Below, piece by piece: positions 42,613 to 50,695 of a stretch of DNA of 64,000 nt. The stretch comes from Micromonospora humi (lineage in GTDB: Bacteria; Actinomycetota; Actinomycetes; Mycobacteriales; Micromonosporaceae), in assembly GCF_900090105.1 (NCBI RefSeq), contig NZ_FMDM01000002.1, forward strand, positions 62,001 through 126,000, given 5' to 3'. Positions within the stretch are counted from its first letter, which is position 1, and every line of letters starts with the position of its first letter. The notes below the pieces were generated by a model. The model had not been told where the DNA came from. It did not search any database and saw only the letters and a list, made by a program, of their open reading frames with translations. The position numbers and the translations under genes are program-made.

Positions 42613-43817
42613 CGCCCGCCGGCCGGGTCCTGCCGGCGCGGATGGACCCGCTCTCCCCCGAGGTCGTCGCCGACCCCTACCCCACGTACGCGCGGGTGCG
42701 CGCCGCCGGCCCGCTGTGCCGCTTCGGCCCGGCGAGCTGGGGCGTCACCCGCCACCGCGACGTGGCCGCCCTGCTGCGCGACCGCCGGCTGAGCAACACC
42801 TTCCCCGAGGAGGACCCGCAGTTCCGGATGGCGCCGGACCTGTCCCGCGACGTGTTCCGGCGGATCATCCCGACCCGTGACCCGGACGACCACAGCCGGC
42901 TGCACCAGCAGATGGTGCGCGCCTTCAGCCCCGGTGTGGCCCGGCGCAGCGCCCAGCGCATCGGCGCGCTGGTGGACGAACTGCTCACGCCCGGGTGCGA
43001 CACCGGCCGCCTGGACGCGGTGGCCGACCTGGCGTTCCCGGTCGCCGCGAGCGTGGTCTGCGAGCTGATCGGGCTGCCCGTGGCGCGTACCCGGGCGGAG
43101 GTGTGGCCGCGCGCCGCGGCGCTCGGCCGGGCGTTCACCCCGTTCCTGCCGGCGGCCGACCGGCCGGCCGCCGACGCCGCGCTGAGCTGGCTGCGCGGCT
43201 ACGTGCGCGAGGTGCTCGCCGAGCGGCGCGCGGACCCCGACGGCGACCTGCTCGACCGGATGCTCGCCGTGGCCGACCCGGCCGAGGGCGTCGAGGAGGT
43301 CGTCGACAACGTCGTCTTCCTCTGCTTCACCGGCTACGAGACCACCATGAACATGGTCTGCACCGGCACCGTGGCGCTGGCGCGACAGCCGGACGAGTGG
43401 CGGCGGCTGCGCGCCGACCCGTCGCTGGCCGGCACCGCCGCCGAGGAGTTCGTCCGGTTCGACGCGCCGATCCAGTACACCGCCCGGCTGGCGCTGGAGC
43501 CGATCACCGTCGGCGAGCGGGTGATCCGCCCCGGCCGCTCGGTGTTCCTGCTGCTCGGCTGCGCCAACCACGACGAGGAGGTGTTCGCCGACCCCGGCCG
43601 GGTGGACATCGGACGCCGGCCCAATCCGCACGTCGGGTTCGGCGGCGGCGTCCGGGGCTGCCTCGGCGCGGCGCTGGCCCGCATCGAAGGAGCGGTGATC
43701 TTCGACCGGCTCGCCCGGCGGCTCGCCGGCCTGGAGCTGGCCGCGCCGCCGGAGCGGGAGCCCAGCGCCCTGTTCCGGTCCTACGCGTCGATCCCGCTCG
43801 CCGTCACCCCGGCCTGA
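42609..43817 (+). CDS. Cytochrome P450
   Basis: A 402-residue P450 with the I-helix TGYETT, ExxR EEFVRFD and haem loop FGGGVRGCLGAA. It shares the N-terminal pattern VVADPYPTYARVRAAGPLCR with the preceding P450, so the pair likely arose by duplication. The GTG at 42609 overlaps the upstream stop (GTGA). It is followed after 24 bases by the molybdenum-hydroxylase large subunit. Confidence 0.91.
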   Translation: MTPAGRVLPARMDPLSPEVVADPYPTYARVRAAGPLCRFGPASWGVTRHRDVAALLRDRRLSNTFPEEDPQFRMAPDLSRDVFRRIIPTRDPDDHSRLHQQMVRAFSPGVARRSAQRIGALVDELLTPGCDTGRLDAVADLAFPVAASVVCELIGLPVARTRAEVWPRAAALGRAFTPFLPAADRPAADAALSWLRGYVREVLAERRADPDGDLLDRMLAVADPAEGVEEVVDNVVFLCFTGYETTMNMVCTGTVALARQPDEWRRLRADPSLAGTAAEEFVRFDAPIQYTARLALEPITVGERVIRPGRSVFLLLGCANHDEEVFADPGRVDIGRRPNPHVGFGGGVRGCLGAALARIEGAVIFDRLARRLAGLELAAPPEREPSALFRSYASIPLAVTPA

Positions 43818-43841
43818 GCCGGCAGCGCGAGGAGTCACCAG

Positions 43842-46085
43842 ATGTCCCTGATCGGCCGCCCGGTCCGGCGTACCGAGGACCGTGTCCTGCTCACCACCGG
43901 CGGCACGTACGTCGACGACGTCGTCGTGCCCGGCGCCCTGGAACTGGTCTTCGTCCGGTCCACGGTGGCGCACGGCCGGCTGCGCGGCGTCGACACCGCG
44001 GCCGCCCGCCGGGCGCCCGGCGTGGTCGCCGTGTTCACCGCCGCCGACGTCGACCTGCCGCCGCTGCCCCCCGAGGCCGGGGTGCTCAACCAGAAGATGA
44101 CCACGCCGCTGCTGGCCGACGACGTGGTCCGGTTCGTCGGTGAACCGGTCGCCGCGGTGGTGGCGACCGGCCGGGCCGAGGCGGTCGACGCCGCCGCGCT
44201 CGTCACCGTCGACGTGGACCCGCTGCCGCCGCTGGTCGACCCGCACGAGGCGCTCACCGACGCGCTGGTGCTGCACCCCGACGCCGGCACCAACATGGTG
44301 CTCAAGCTCGGCTTCCGCCGTCCGGCCGGCCGGGCCGAGCTGCACGAGGGGGCCGAGGTGGTGATCCGGCAACGGATGACCAACCAGCGGGTCGCGCCCG
44401 GTCCGCTGGAGGCGCGCGCCGGGCTTGCCGAGTGGGGGCCGGACGGGCTGCGCTACCGGGCCGGCAGCCAGGCGGTGCACCTGTGGCGGGCGCAGCTGGC
44501 GGCGGCGCTGGGCGAGCCGGAGGACCGGGTCCGGGTGGTCAACGGCGACGTCGGCGGCGCGTTCGGCTCCAAGGCGTTCGCCAGCCGCGAGGACGTGCTG
44601 CTCGCCTGGGCGGCCCGGCGGCTGGACCGGCCGGTGCGCTGGGCGGAGACCCGCAGCGAGAGCATGGTCGCCGCCGGGCACGGGCGGGCGCAGCAGCAGA
44701 GCGCCGAGCTGGGCGGCACCCGCGACGGGCGGATCGTGTCGTACGCGCTGGACGTGGTGCAGGACGCCGGCGCCTATCCGCGCATCGGGTCGATCCTGCC
44801 GTTCTGGACCCGGACCATGCTGACCGGCCCGTACCGGATCGACCGGGCCCGGTTCTCCTCGGCCAGCGTCACCACGACCACCACCCCGGTGGTCTCCTAC
44901 CGGGGCGCCGGGCAGCCCGAGGCGGTGGCCGCGCTGGAACGCATGATCGACCGGTACGCCGCCGAGATCGGCCTGGACCCGGCCGAGGTGCGCCGGCGCA
45001 ACCTGCTGCCGCCGGAGAGCTTCCCGGTCACCACCCTCACCCGCGCGCGCTACGACAACGGCGACTACCCGGCCGCCCTGGAGCGGGTGCTCGCCGAGGC
45101 CGACTATCCGGCGCTGCGCGCCGAGCAGTCGGCCCGCCGGGCTCGCGGCGACGTGTGCCAGCTCGGCGTCGGACTGTCCACCTTCGTCGAGCTGACCGGC
45201 GCGGACACCCGCAGCGAGTACGCCTCGGCGCGGATCCAGCCGGACGGTCGGGTGACGGTCCACTCCGGCACCTGCCCGCACGGTCAGGGGCACGGCACCG
45301 CCTGGGCGATGCTCGCCGCCGACGTGCTGGGCGTGCCGGTGGAGCGCGTCGACGTGGTGTTCTCCGACACCGGCGCGGTCCCGGCCGGCGGCGGCACCGG
45401 CGGGTCCCGCTCGTTGCAGACCGGGGGGATGGCGGTCCGCGAGGCGGCACTCGCGCTCGTCGAGCGGGGCCGGGACGCGGCCGCCGCCCGGCTGGGCGTG
45501 CCGGCCGGGACGGTCGAGTTCACCGGCGGGCGGTTCCGGGCCGCCTCCGGGGTCGACGTCGGCTGGGCCGACCTGGCCGGCGGCGACGGCCTGTCCGCCG
45601 AGGCGACGTTCCAGCCGTCGGCCGCCACCTGCCCGTACGGGGCGCACCTGGCGGTGGTCGAGGTGGACGTGGAGACCGGCCGGGTGACGCTGTTGCGGGT
45701 GGTGGCCGTGGACGACGCGGGGGTGCTGCTCAACCCGCTGCTGGCCGAGGGGCAGGTGCACGGCGGGCTGGCGCAGGGCGCCGGGCAGGCGCTGGTGGAG
45801 GAGGTCCGCTTCGCCCCCGACGGCACGCCGCTGCACGGCGACCTGCACCGCTACGCGATGGTCGGTGCGGCGGAGCTGCCCTCGTTCGACACGGTGGCGA
45901 TGCAGACGCCGACGCCGGTGAACCCGCTGGGCGCCAAGGGCCTGGGCGAGTCGGGCGCGGTGGGGCTGCCGCCGGCGGTGCAGAACGCGGTGGTCGACGC
46001 CGTACGCCACCTGGGCGTGCGGCACGTCGACATGCCGCTGACCGCGGAGCGGGTCTGGTCGGCGATCCGGGCCGCGACCGCCTGA
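43842..46085 (+). CDS. Molybdenum hydroxylase large subunit (CoxL/XdhA-like)
   Basis: A 747-residue xanthine dehydrogenase-family catalytic subunit binding the molybdenum cofactor. GGAFGSK and the loop VSYRGAGQ are conserved, and the catalytic Glu lies in GLGESGAVG. CO dehydrogenase has AYRCSFR in place of this loop, so this is not CoxL sensu stricto but an aldehyde or N-heterocycle hydroxylase. Its medium and small subunits are not next to it but at 59873-61194 on the other strand. It may hydroxylate or oxidise a ring or aldehyde of the product. Confidence 0.9.
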   Translation: MSLIGRPVRRTEDRVLLTTGGTYVDDVVVPGALELVFVRSTVAHGRLRGVDTAAARRAPGVVAVFTAADVDLPPLPPEAGVLNQKMTTPLLADDVVRFVGEPVAAVVATGRAEAVDAAALVTVDVDPLPPLVDPHEALTDALVLHPDAGTNMVLKLGFRRPAGRAELHEGAEVVIRQRMTNQRVAPGPLEARAGLAEWGPDGLRYRAGSQAVHLWRAQLAAALGEPEDRVRVVNGDVGGAFGSKAFASREDVLLAWAARRLDRPVRWAETRSESMVAAGHGRAQQQSAELGGTRDGRIVSYALDVVQDAGAYPRIGSILPFWTRTMLTGPYRIDRARFSSASVTTTTTPVVSYRGAGQPEAVAALERMIDRYAAEIGLDPAEVRRRNLLPPESFPVTTLTRARYDNGDYPAALERVLAEADYPALRAEQSARRARGDVCQLGVGLSTFVELTGADTRSEYASARIQPDGRVTVHSGTCPHGQGHGTAWAMLAADVLGVPVERVDVVFSDTGAVPAGGGTGGSRSLQTGGMAVREAALALVERGRDAAAARLGVPAGTVEFTGGRFRAASGVDVGWADLAGGDGLSAEATFQPSAATCPYGAHLAVVEVDVETGRVTLLRVVAVDDAGVLLNPLLAEGQVHGGLAQGAGQALVEEVRFAPDGTPLHGDLHRYAMVGAAELPSFDTVAMQTPTPVNPLGAKGLGESGAVGLPPAVQNAVVDAVRHLGVRHVDMPLTAERVWSAIRAATA

Positions 46086-46120
46086 TCCGCCGGCGGCGAG
46101 GGTGCCGATACCGTGGCGCC

Positions 46121-46624
46121 ATGCCGAAGATGACCGTGCGGGACGTGACCGAGATCGTCGGTGGCCTCGCCGCCGACGGGATCACCGTGTGGGTCGACGG
46201 CGGCTGGTGCGTGGACGCCCTTGTCGGGCGCGAGCTGCGCGAGCACGCCGACCTCGACGTCGCCGTGAGTCGCGCGGACGAGGAGGCTCTGCGCGGCTGG
46301 TTCGGCGGGCGGGGTTACGAGCACCGGCCGAGGGCCGGCGAGTCGGCGTGGAACTTCGTGCTCGGTGACGCCCGGGGGCGGGAGGTCGACGTGCACGTGT
46401 TCGAGTTCGACGGGCAGGGGAAGAACGTCTACGGCATCGCGTACCCGGCGGAGTCGCTGACCGGGCGCGCCACTCTCGGCGGACTCGATGTGCACTGCGT
46501 CGCACCGGAGTGGATGTTCCGATTCAAGACCGCCTACGACCCGGCCCCGAAGGATCTTGTCGACGTGCGCGCCCTGGCGGGCAGGTTCGGCTACGCGCTG
46601 CCCCCGACCCACAGCGCCATCTAG
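46121..46624 (+). CDS. Aminoglycoside/lincosamide nucleotidyltransferase-like protein
   Basis: A 167-residue protein of the nucleotidyltransferase superfamily. VDGGWCVDALVGRELREHADLDVAV carries the Asp residues of the ANT(2'')/LinB-type metal site. FKTAYDPAPKDLVDVRAL is the usual C-terminal continuation. It could protect the host by adenylylating a small molecule or be unrelated to the cluster. It follows the large subunit after 35 bases, in the same direction. Confidence 0.78.
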   Translation: MPKMTVRDVTEIVGGLAADGITVWVDGGWCVDALVGRELREHADLDVAVSRADEEALRGWFGGRGYEHRPRAGESAWNFVLGDARGREVDVHVFEFDGQGKNVYGIAYPAESLTGRATLGGLDVHCVAPEWMFRFKTAYDPAPKDLVDVRALAGRFGYALPPTHSAI

Positions 46625-46640
46625 GCGAGCGAGCAGGACC

Positions 46641-46673
46641 CGGGCCCGGCCGGAAGATGCCCGACCGGGCCCG
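46641..46673. terminator. Terminator hairpin between convergent genes
   Basis: CGGGCCCGG at 46641-46649 pairs with CCGGGCCCG at 46665-46673 over a 15-base loop, between the nucleotidyltransferase and the ferredoxin, which converge. Confidence 0.6.
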
Positions 46674-46699
46674 ACGGGCGGCGACCGCACACTGTCGGC

Positions 46700-46894
46700 T
46701 CAGTCGTCGACGACGGAGAGTGCCTGCTTCGGGCAGCGGCGGGCGGCCTCGCGGACCCGCTTGCCCAGGGCGCCCTCCAGCGGCTGTTCGGTGACGTGCA
46801 GCAGGTCGTCCTCACCGACGTCGAACACCTCGGGCGCCTGCCCCACGCACACGGCGTTGCTCTCACAGCGGGAGTAGTCCACGACCAGTCGCAT
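46700..46894 (-). CDS. 3Fe-4S ferredoxin
   Basis: A 64-residue ferredoxin of the type that passes electrons to P450s. Cluster ligands are Cys10 and Cys16 in SRCESNAVCVGQAPEVF, and Cys54 before Pro (RRCPKQAL), giving one [3Fe-4S] site. It lies 3 bases from the O-methyltransferase stop, in the same operon. It can serve the four P450 domains of the cluster; no ferredoxin reductase is seen. Confidence 0.88.
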   Translation of the reverse strand: MRLVVDYSRCESNAVCVGQAPEVFDVGEDDLLHVTEQPLEGALGKRVREAARRCPKQALSVVDD

Positions 46895-46897
46895 CGC

Positions 46898-47923
46898 TCA
46901 CGCCTCCGTCTTCGGCACGATCTCGAGGATGGGGAACATCATGGTCGGCAGGCTGCGGGCCAGCCGCAGGCCGGCGACGTCCAGCAGCCGTTCGATGTGC
47001 TCGCGGGAGCGGGCGCCGCCGCCGACCATGGCCAGCAGCAGCAGGTCGTAGAGGCGACCGACGTCGAACCGGTCGCCGGGCTCGACCACCGGCTCCAGCA
47101 CCAGCAGCCGGCTGTCCGGCCGCATCGCCGCGCGCACGGCGCTGAGCAGCCGTACGGCGTTGTCGTCGTCCCAGCCGTAGAGGATGCGCTTGAGCATGTA
47201 GGCGTCCGCGCCGGCCGGGACCGTCTCGAAGAAGCTGCCGCCGGTGACGGTGCAGCGCTGCGCGACGTCGAGCTTCTGCAGCACCGGCTCGGCCTCGGCG
47301 ACCACGTGCGGCAGGTCGAACAGGGTGCCGCGCAGGTTCGGGAACCGGGCCATGATGCCGCCGAGGAACGCGCCGTTGCCGCCGCCGACGTCGACCATGG
47401 TGGCCAGGTCGCCCCACGGGTACGCGGGCAGCGCGGCGCGCAGCTCCAGCCGGGTGGCGGCCTGTTGGGAGGCGTCGAAGCGGGCGCTGTCGCGCGGGTG
47501 CGCGGCCATGTAGGACCAGTAGCCCTCCGGGTGCACCTCGTCGAAGGCGGCCCTGCCGGTGCGGATGCTGTGGTCGAAGTGCGCCCACGCTTCGATGTCG
47601 GGTTCCAGCAGCGGGTAGGCGTCGCGCAGGGACAGCGGGTGGTCGGTGCGCAGTGGTTCGGCGAGCGGGGTGAGGCCGAACACCTCGGGTTCGACCTCGG
47701 TGAAGATGCCCTTGCCGGCCAGCGCGCGCAGCGCCCGCAGCAGTGCGGGCGCGTGCGCGCCGGTGGCTTCGGCGAGGTCGTCGACCGGGCGGGGGCCGTC
47801 GGCGAGCTGGTCGGCGATGCCGAGGTCGGCGACGGCGCGCACGGTGAACGGCACGATGTAGTCGGCCAGTTCGGTCAGTCGGAACACCGATTCGATGTCG
47901 ATCCGGGGTCGGCTCGGGGCCAT
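46898..47923 (-). CDS. O-methyltransferase homologue lacking the HDW histidine (copy 1)
   Basis: A 341-residue protein of the small-molecule O-methyltransferase family (dimerisation domain plus SAM fold). SAM motif I is MVDVGGGNGAFL. The catalytic motif LxxILHDWxD reads LKRILYGWDDD, so the general-base His is Tyr. Such changes occur in homologues like RdmB that catalyse other reactions, so the activity is open. Its start ATG at 47923 has a GGAGG site. It follows the second copy after 10 bases, and the two share a near-identical N-terminal coding sequence. Confidence 0.86.
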   Translation of the reverse strand: MAPSRPRIDIESVFRLTELADYIVPFTVRAVADLGIADQLADGPRPVDDLAEATGAHAPALLRALRALAGKGIFTEVEPEVFGLTPLAEPLRTDHPLSLRDAYPLLEPDIEAWAHFDHSIRTGRAAFDEVHPEGYWSYMAAHPRDSARFDASQQAATRLELRAALPAYPWGDLATMVDVGGGNGAFLGGIMARFPNLRGTLFDLPHVVAEAEPVLQKLDVAQRCTVTGGSFFETVPAGADAYMLKRILYGWDDDNAVRLLSAVRAAMRPDSRLLVLEPVVEPGDRFDVGRLYDLLLLAMVGGGARSREHIERLLDVAGLRLARSLPTMMFPILEIVPKTEA

Positions 47924-47933
47924 CGATTACCTC

Positions 47934-48971
47934 CTAGGGGGTGGTCGGCCGCGCCCCGGCGGGACCGGCGGCGATCACGGTGAGCGTGGGGGTGCCGACG
48001 ACGCGGTCGAGCCGCAGGCCGGCGTCGGAGAGCAGGCCGACCAGTTCCGCCTCGGTGCGGTGCCGGCCGGCGGTGAGGACCAGGGTGTGCACGTCGACGA
48101 GCTTCGCCACGTCGAAGGCGTCGCCGGCCGGGATGATCGCCTCCAGCAGCAGGAGCCGGCTCTCCGGCCGCATCGCCTCGGCGACGCGGCGCAGGATCGC
48201 GGTGGCCCGGTCGTCGTCGAACCCGGGCAGGATCGTCTTGAGCACGTAGAGGTCGGCGCCGGCCGGGACCGGGTCGAAGAAGCTGCCGGGCACGATCCGG
48301 CAGCGGTCGGTCACCGCCGCACGGTCGAGCAGCGCCGGCGCGGCGGCCACCACGTGCGGCAGGTCGAGCAGGACGCCGCGCAGCTGCCGGTAGCGGGTCA
48401 GCAGCCCGGCGAGGAACGCGCCGTCGCCGCCGCCGACGTCGACCACCTCGCGCGCCCGGTCCCACGGCCAGGCGGGCAGGACGGTGCGCAGGTGCAGCTT
48501 GGTCAGGCTGGACATCCACCGGTCCACGGCCAGGCTGTCGGCGGGGTGCCGTGCCAGGTGCGACCAGTAGTCGGTGCCGTGCACGCGCGGGAAGGCGGCC
48601 TCGCCGGTACGCAGGCAGCGGCCGAGCCCGGCCCAGGCCCGCACGTCGGCGGCGAGCAGCGGGTAGGCGTCGCGGAGCGACAGCGGGTGGTCGGTGCGCA
48701 GTGGTTCGGCGAGCGGGGTGAGACCGAACACCTCGGGTTCGACCTCGGTGAAGACGCCCCGCCCGGCCAGGGCGCGCAGCGCCCGCAGCAGGGACGGCGC
48801 GTGCGCCCCGGTCGCCGCGGCCAGCTCGGTCACCGGGCGGGGGCCGTCGGCGAGCTGGTCGGCGATGCCGAGGTCGGCGACGGCGCGCACGGTGAACGGC
48901 ACGATGTAGTCGGCCAGTTCGGTGAGCCGGGTGAGGGCACCGAGATCGGCGCGGGGCCGGGCCACCAGCAT
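47934..48971 (-). CDS. O-methyltransferase homologue lacking the HDW histidine (copy 2)
   Basis: A 345-residue relative of the previous gene. Motif I is VVDVGGGDGAFL. The HDW motif is replaced by LKTILPGFDDD, again without the His. It starts at an ATG preceded by GGGAGG; a TTG directly before it is disregarded. It begins the minus operon OMT-2, OMT-1, ferredoxin from a divergent promoter that holds a GTATCT box. The N-terminal third is almost identical to copy 1 at DNA level while the C-terminal parts differ, suggesting recent duplication with gene conversion. Confidence 0.86.
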   Translation of the reverse strand: MLVARPRADLGALTRLTELADYIVPFTVRAVADLGIADQLADGPRPVTELAAATGAHAPSLLRALRALAGRGVFTEVEPEVFGLTPLAEPLRTDHPLSLRDAYPLLAADVRAWAGLGRCLRTGEAAFPRVHGTDYWSHLARHPADSLAVDRWMSSLTKLHLRTVLPAWPWDRAREVVDVGGGDGAFLAGLLTRYRQLRGVLLDLPHVVAAAPALLDRAAVTDRCRIVPGSFFDPVPAGADLYVLKTILPGFDDDRATAILRRVAEAMRPESRLLLLEAIIPAGDAFDVAKLVDVHTLVLTAGRHRTEAELVGLLSDAGLRLDRVVGTPTLTVIAAGPAGARPTTP

Positions 48972-48997
48972 CAACCGCCTCCCCTATCGCGTGTCTT

Positions 48998-49003
48998 GTA
49001 TCT
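48998..49003. promoter_or_regulatory. GTATCT box between OMT-2 and the aryl-AMP ligase
   Basis: CTTGTATCT (core 48998-49003) lies in the divergent promoter region (48972-49063), followed by a CGTGTATGTGCACAC stretch. It matches the cluster-wide box CTCGTATCT with one change. Confidence 0.5.
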
Positions 49004-49063
49004 CGTGTATGTGCACACTAGCTTGTGGAGGGATCGCTGTCACCGTCGTCCCGGGAGGCTTCG

Positions 49064-50656
49064 ATGCTCGACGGTTGTGTGGGCTGGCCCGAGGACCTCG
49101 CCGCGCGCTACCGCGCCGAGGGCTACTGGCGTGGCGAGGTCCTCGGCGACCTGGGCCGGGACCTGGCCCGCTCCGATCCGCAGCGGACCGCGCTGGTCGC
49201 CGGCGAGCGGCGGGTCGGCTACGGCGAGCTGGACCGGCGGGCCGACCGGCTCGCCGCCGGCCTGCGCGAGCGCGGCATCGGCCGGCACGACCGGGTGGTC
49301 GTCCAGCTGCCGAACTCGGTCGAGTTCGTGGTGGTGTGCCTGGCGCTGTTCCGCCTCGGCGCGCTGCCGGTGCTGGCGCTGCCCGCGCACCGGCGCGCCG
49401 AGATCGGCCACCTGTGCGCGCACACCGAGGCGGTGGCCTACCTGACCGTCGACCAGACGCAGGGCTTCGACCTGCGCAAGCTGGCCGCCGACGTGCGCGC
49501 CGAGACGCCGTCGCTGCGGGAGGTGTTCGTCGTCGGCGACCCCGGCGAGTTCACCGCGCTGGCGCAGGTGGACGCCGACCCGGTGCCGCTGCCCCGCCCG
49601 GACCCGGGCGACGTGGCGTTCTTCCTGCTCTCCGGCGGGTCGACGGGCGTGCCGAAGCTGATCCCGCGCACCCACGACGACTACGCGTACCAGTTGCGGG
49701 CGACCGCGGCGGCGATGGGTTTCGGCGCCGACGGCGTCTACCTGGCGGCGCTGCCGGCCGCGCACAACGCGGCGTTCGGCTGCCCGGGCGTGCTCGGCGC
49801 GTTGCGCGCCGGCGGCACCGCGGTGCTGGCCGGCAGTCCCAGCCCCGACGAGGCGTTCCGGCTGGTCGCCCGCGAGAAGGTCACGTTGACCACGCTGATG
49901 CCGGCGTTCCTGCCGCTCTGGACCGACCTCGCGCCCGTGCTGGGCGCCGACCTCTCCGGCCTGGTGGTCGAGGTCGGCGGCGCCAACCTGAGCCCCGAGG
50001 TCGCCGACCGGGCGGTGGCCGAGCTGGGCATCCGGCTGACCCACTTCTTCGGCATGGCCGAGGGCCCGATCGCCTGCACCCGTCCCGACGACCCGCCGGA
50101 GCGGGCCGCGCACACCCAGGGCCGGCCGCTGTCGGCCGCCGACGAGTTCCGGGTGGTCGACGACACCGGCGAGCCGGTCCCCGCCGGCGAGGTGGGCGAG
50201 CTGGTCGTCGGCGGACCCACCACGCTGCGCGGCTACTACCGGGCCGCCGACTACAACGCCCACGCGTTCACCCCGGACGGCCTGCTGCGCACCGGCGACC
50301 TGGTCCGGTGGACGCCGACCGGCGAGCTGGTCGTGGTCGGCCGGATCAAGGAGGTGGTGAACCGGGGCGGGGAGAAGGTCCCGGCCGGCGAGGTGGAGGA
50401 GCACCTGCTCGCCCACCCGGGCGTGCGCGAGGTGGCGGTGCTCCCCGTGCCCGACCGGGTGCTCGGCGAGAAGACCTGCGCGGTGGTGGTGCCGCACGAG
50501 GGCGCGCCGACGCTGGCCGAGCTGCGGGAGTTCCTCACCGGACGCGGCCTGGCCGGCTACAAGCTGCCCGACCGGCTGCAGGTGCGCGCGGCGCTGCCGT
50601 ACACCGGGGTGGGCAAGGTGGACAAGCGCGCGCTCGCCGCGGAGCTGACGGCCTGA
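49064..50656 (+). CDS. Aryl-acid AMP ligase (DhbE/YbtE-like)
   Basis: A 530-residue stand-alone adenylation enzyme for an aromatic acid. MLDGCVGWPEDLAARYRAEG is the classical start of salicylate/2,3-dihydroxybenzoate-AMP ligases, with SGGSTGVPK for ATP, the aryl-binding HN motif (AAHNAAFGCPG) and FGMAEGPI. The HN motif signals an aryl-acid code, though which acid cannot be read. The ATG at 49064 has a GGGAGG site; an upstream GTG (49025) is disregarded. It would load an aryl starter onto an NRPS carrier, matching the thiazolinyl imide reductase of the last operon. No salicylate or isochorismate synthase is in the window. Confidence 0.9.
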   Translation: MLDGCVGWPEDLAARYRAEGYWRGEVLGDLGRDLARSDPQRTALVAGERRVGYGELDRRADRLAAGLRERGIGRHDRVVVQLPNSVEFVVVCLALFRLGALPVLALPAHRRAEIGHLCAHTEAVAYLTVDQTQGFDLRKLAADVRAETPSLREVFVVGDPGEFTALAQVDADPVPLPRPDPGDVAFFLLSGGSTGVPKLIPRTHDDYAYQLRATAAAMGFGADGVYLAALPAAHNAAFGCPGVLGALRAGGTAVLAGSPSPDEAFRLVAREKVTLTTLMPAFLPLWTDLAPVLGADLSGLVVEVGGANLSPEVADRAVAELGIRLTHFFGMAEGPIACTRPDDPPERAAHTQGRPLSAADEFRVVDDTGEPVPAGEVGELVVGGPTTLRGYYRAADYNAHAFTPDGLLRTGDLVRWTPTGELVVVGRIKEVVNRGGEKVPAGEVEEHLLAHPGVREVAVLPVPDRVLGEKTCAVVVPHEGAPTLAELREFLTGRGLAGYKLPDRLQVRAALPYTGVGKVDKRALAAELTA

Positions 50657-50657
50657 A

Positions 50658-50692
50658 CCGCGGGGCCACCGGCGCGTCCGGCGGCCCCGCGG
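50658..50692. terminator. Terminator hairpin after the aryl-AMP ligase
   Basis: CCGCGGGGCC at 50658-50667 and GGCCCCGCGG at 50683-50692 form a perfect 10-base stem with a 15-base loop, between two convergent genes. Confidence 0.65.
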
Positions 50693-50695
50693 CGC

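Noticed and set aside
42468..46025. A 1185-codon open frame on the minus strand
   Set aside because: Opposite the third P450 and the molybdenum-hydroxylase large subunit, with no recognisable domain and biased composition.
43842..46085. True carbon monoxide dehydrogenase
   Set aside because: The active-site loop reads SYRGAGQ and lacks the Cys-containing AYRCSFR loop of CO dehydrogenases.
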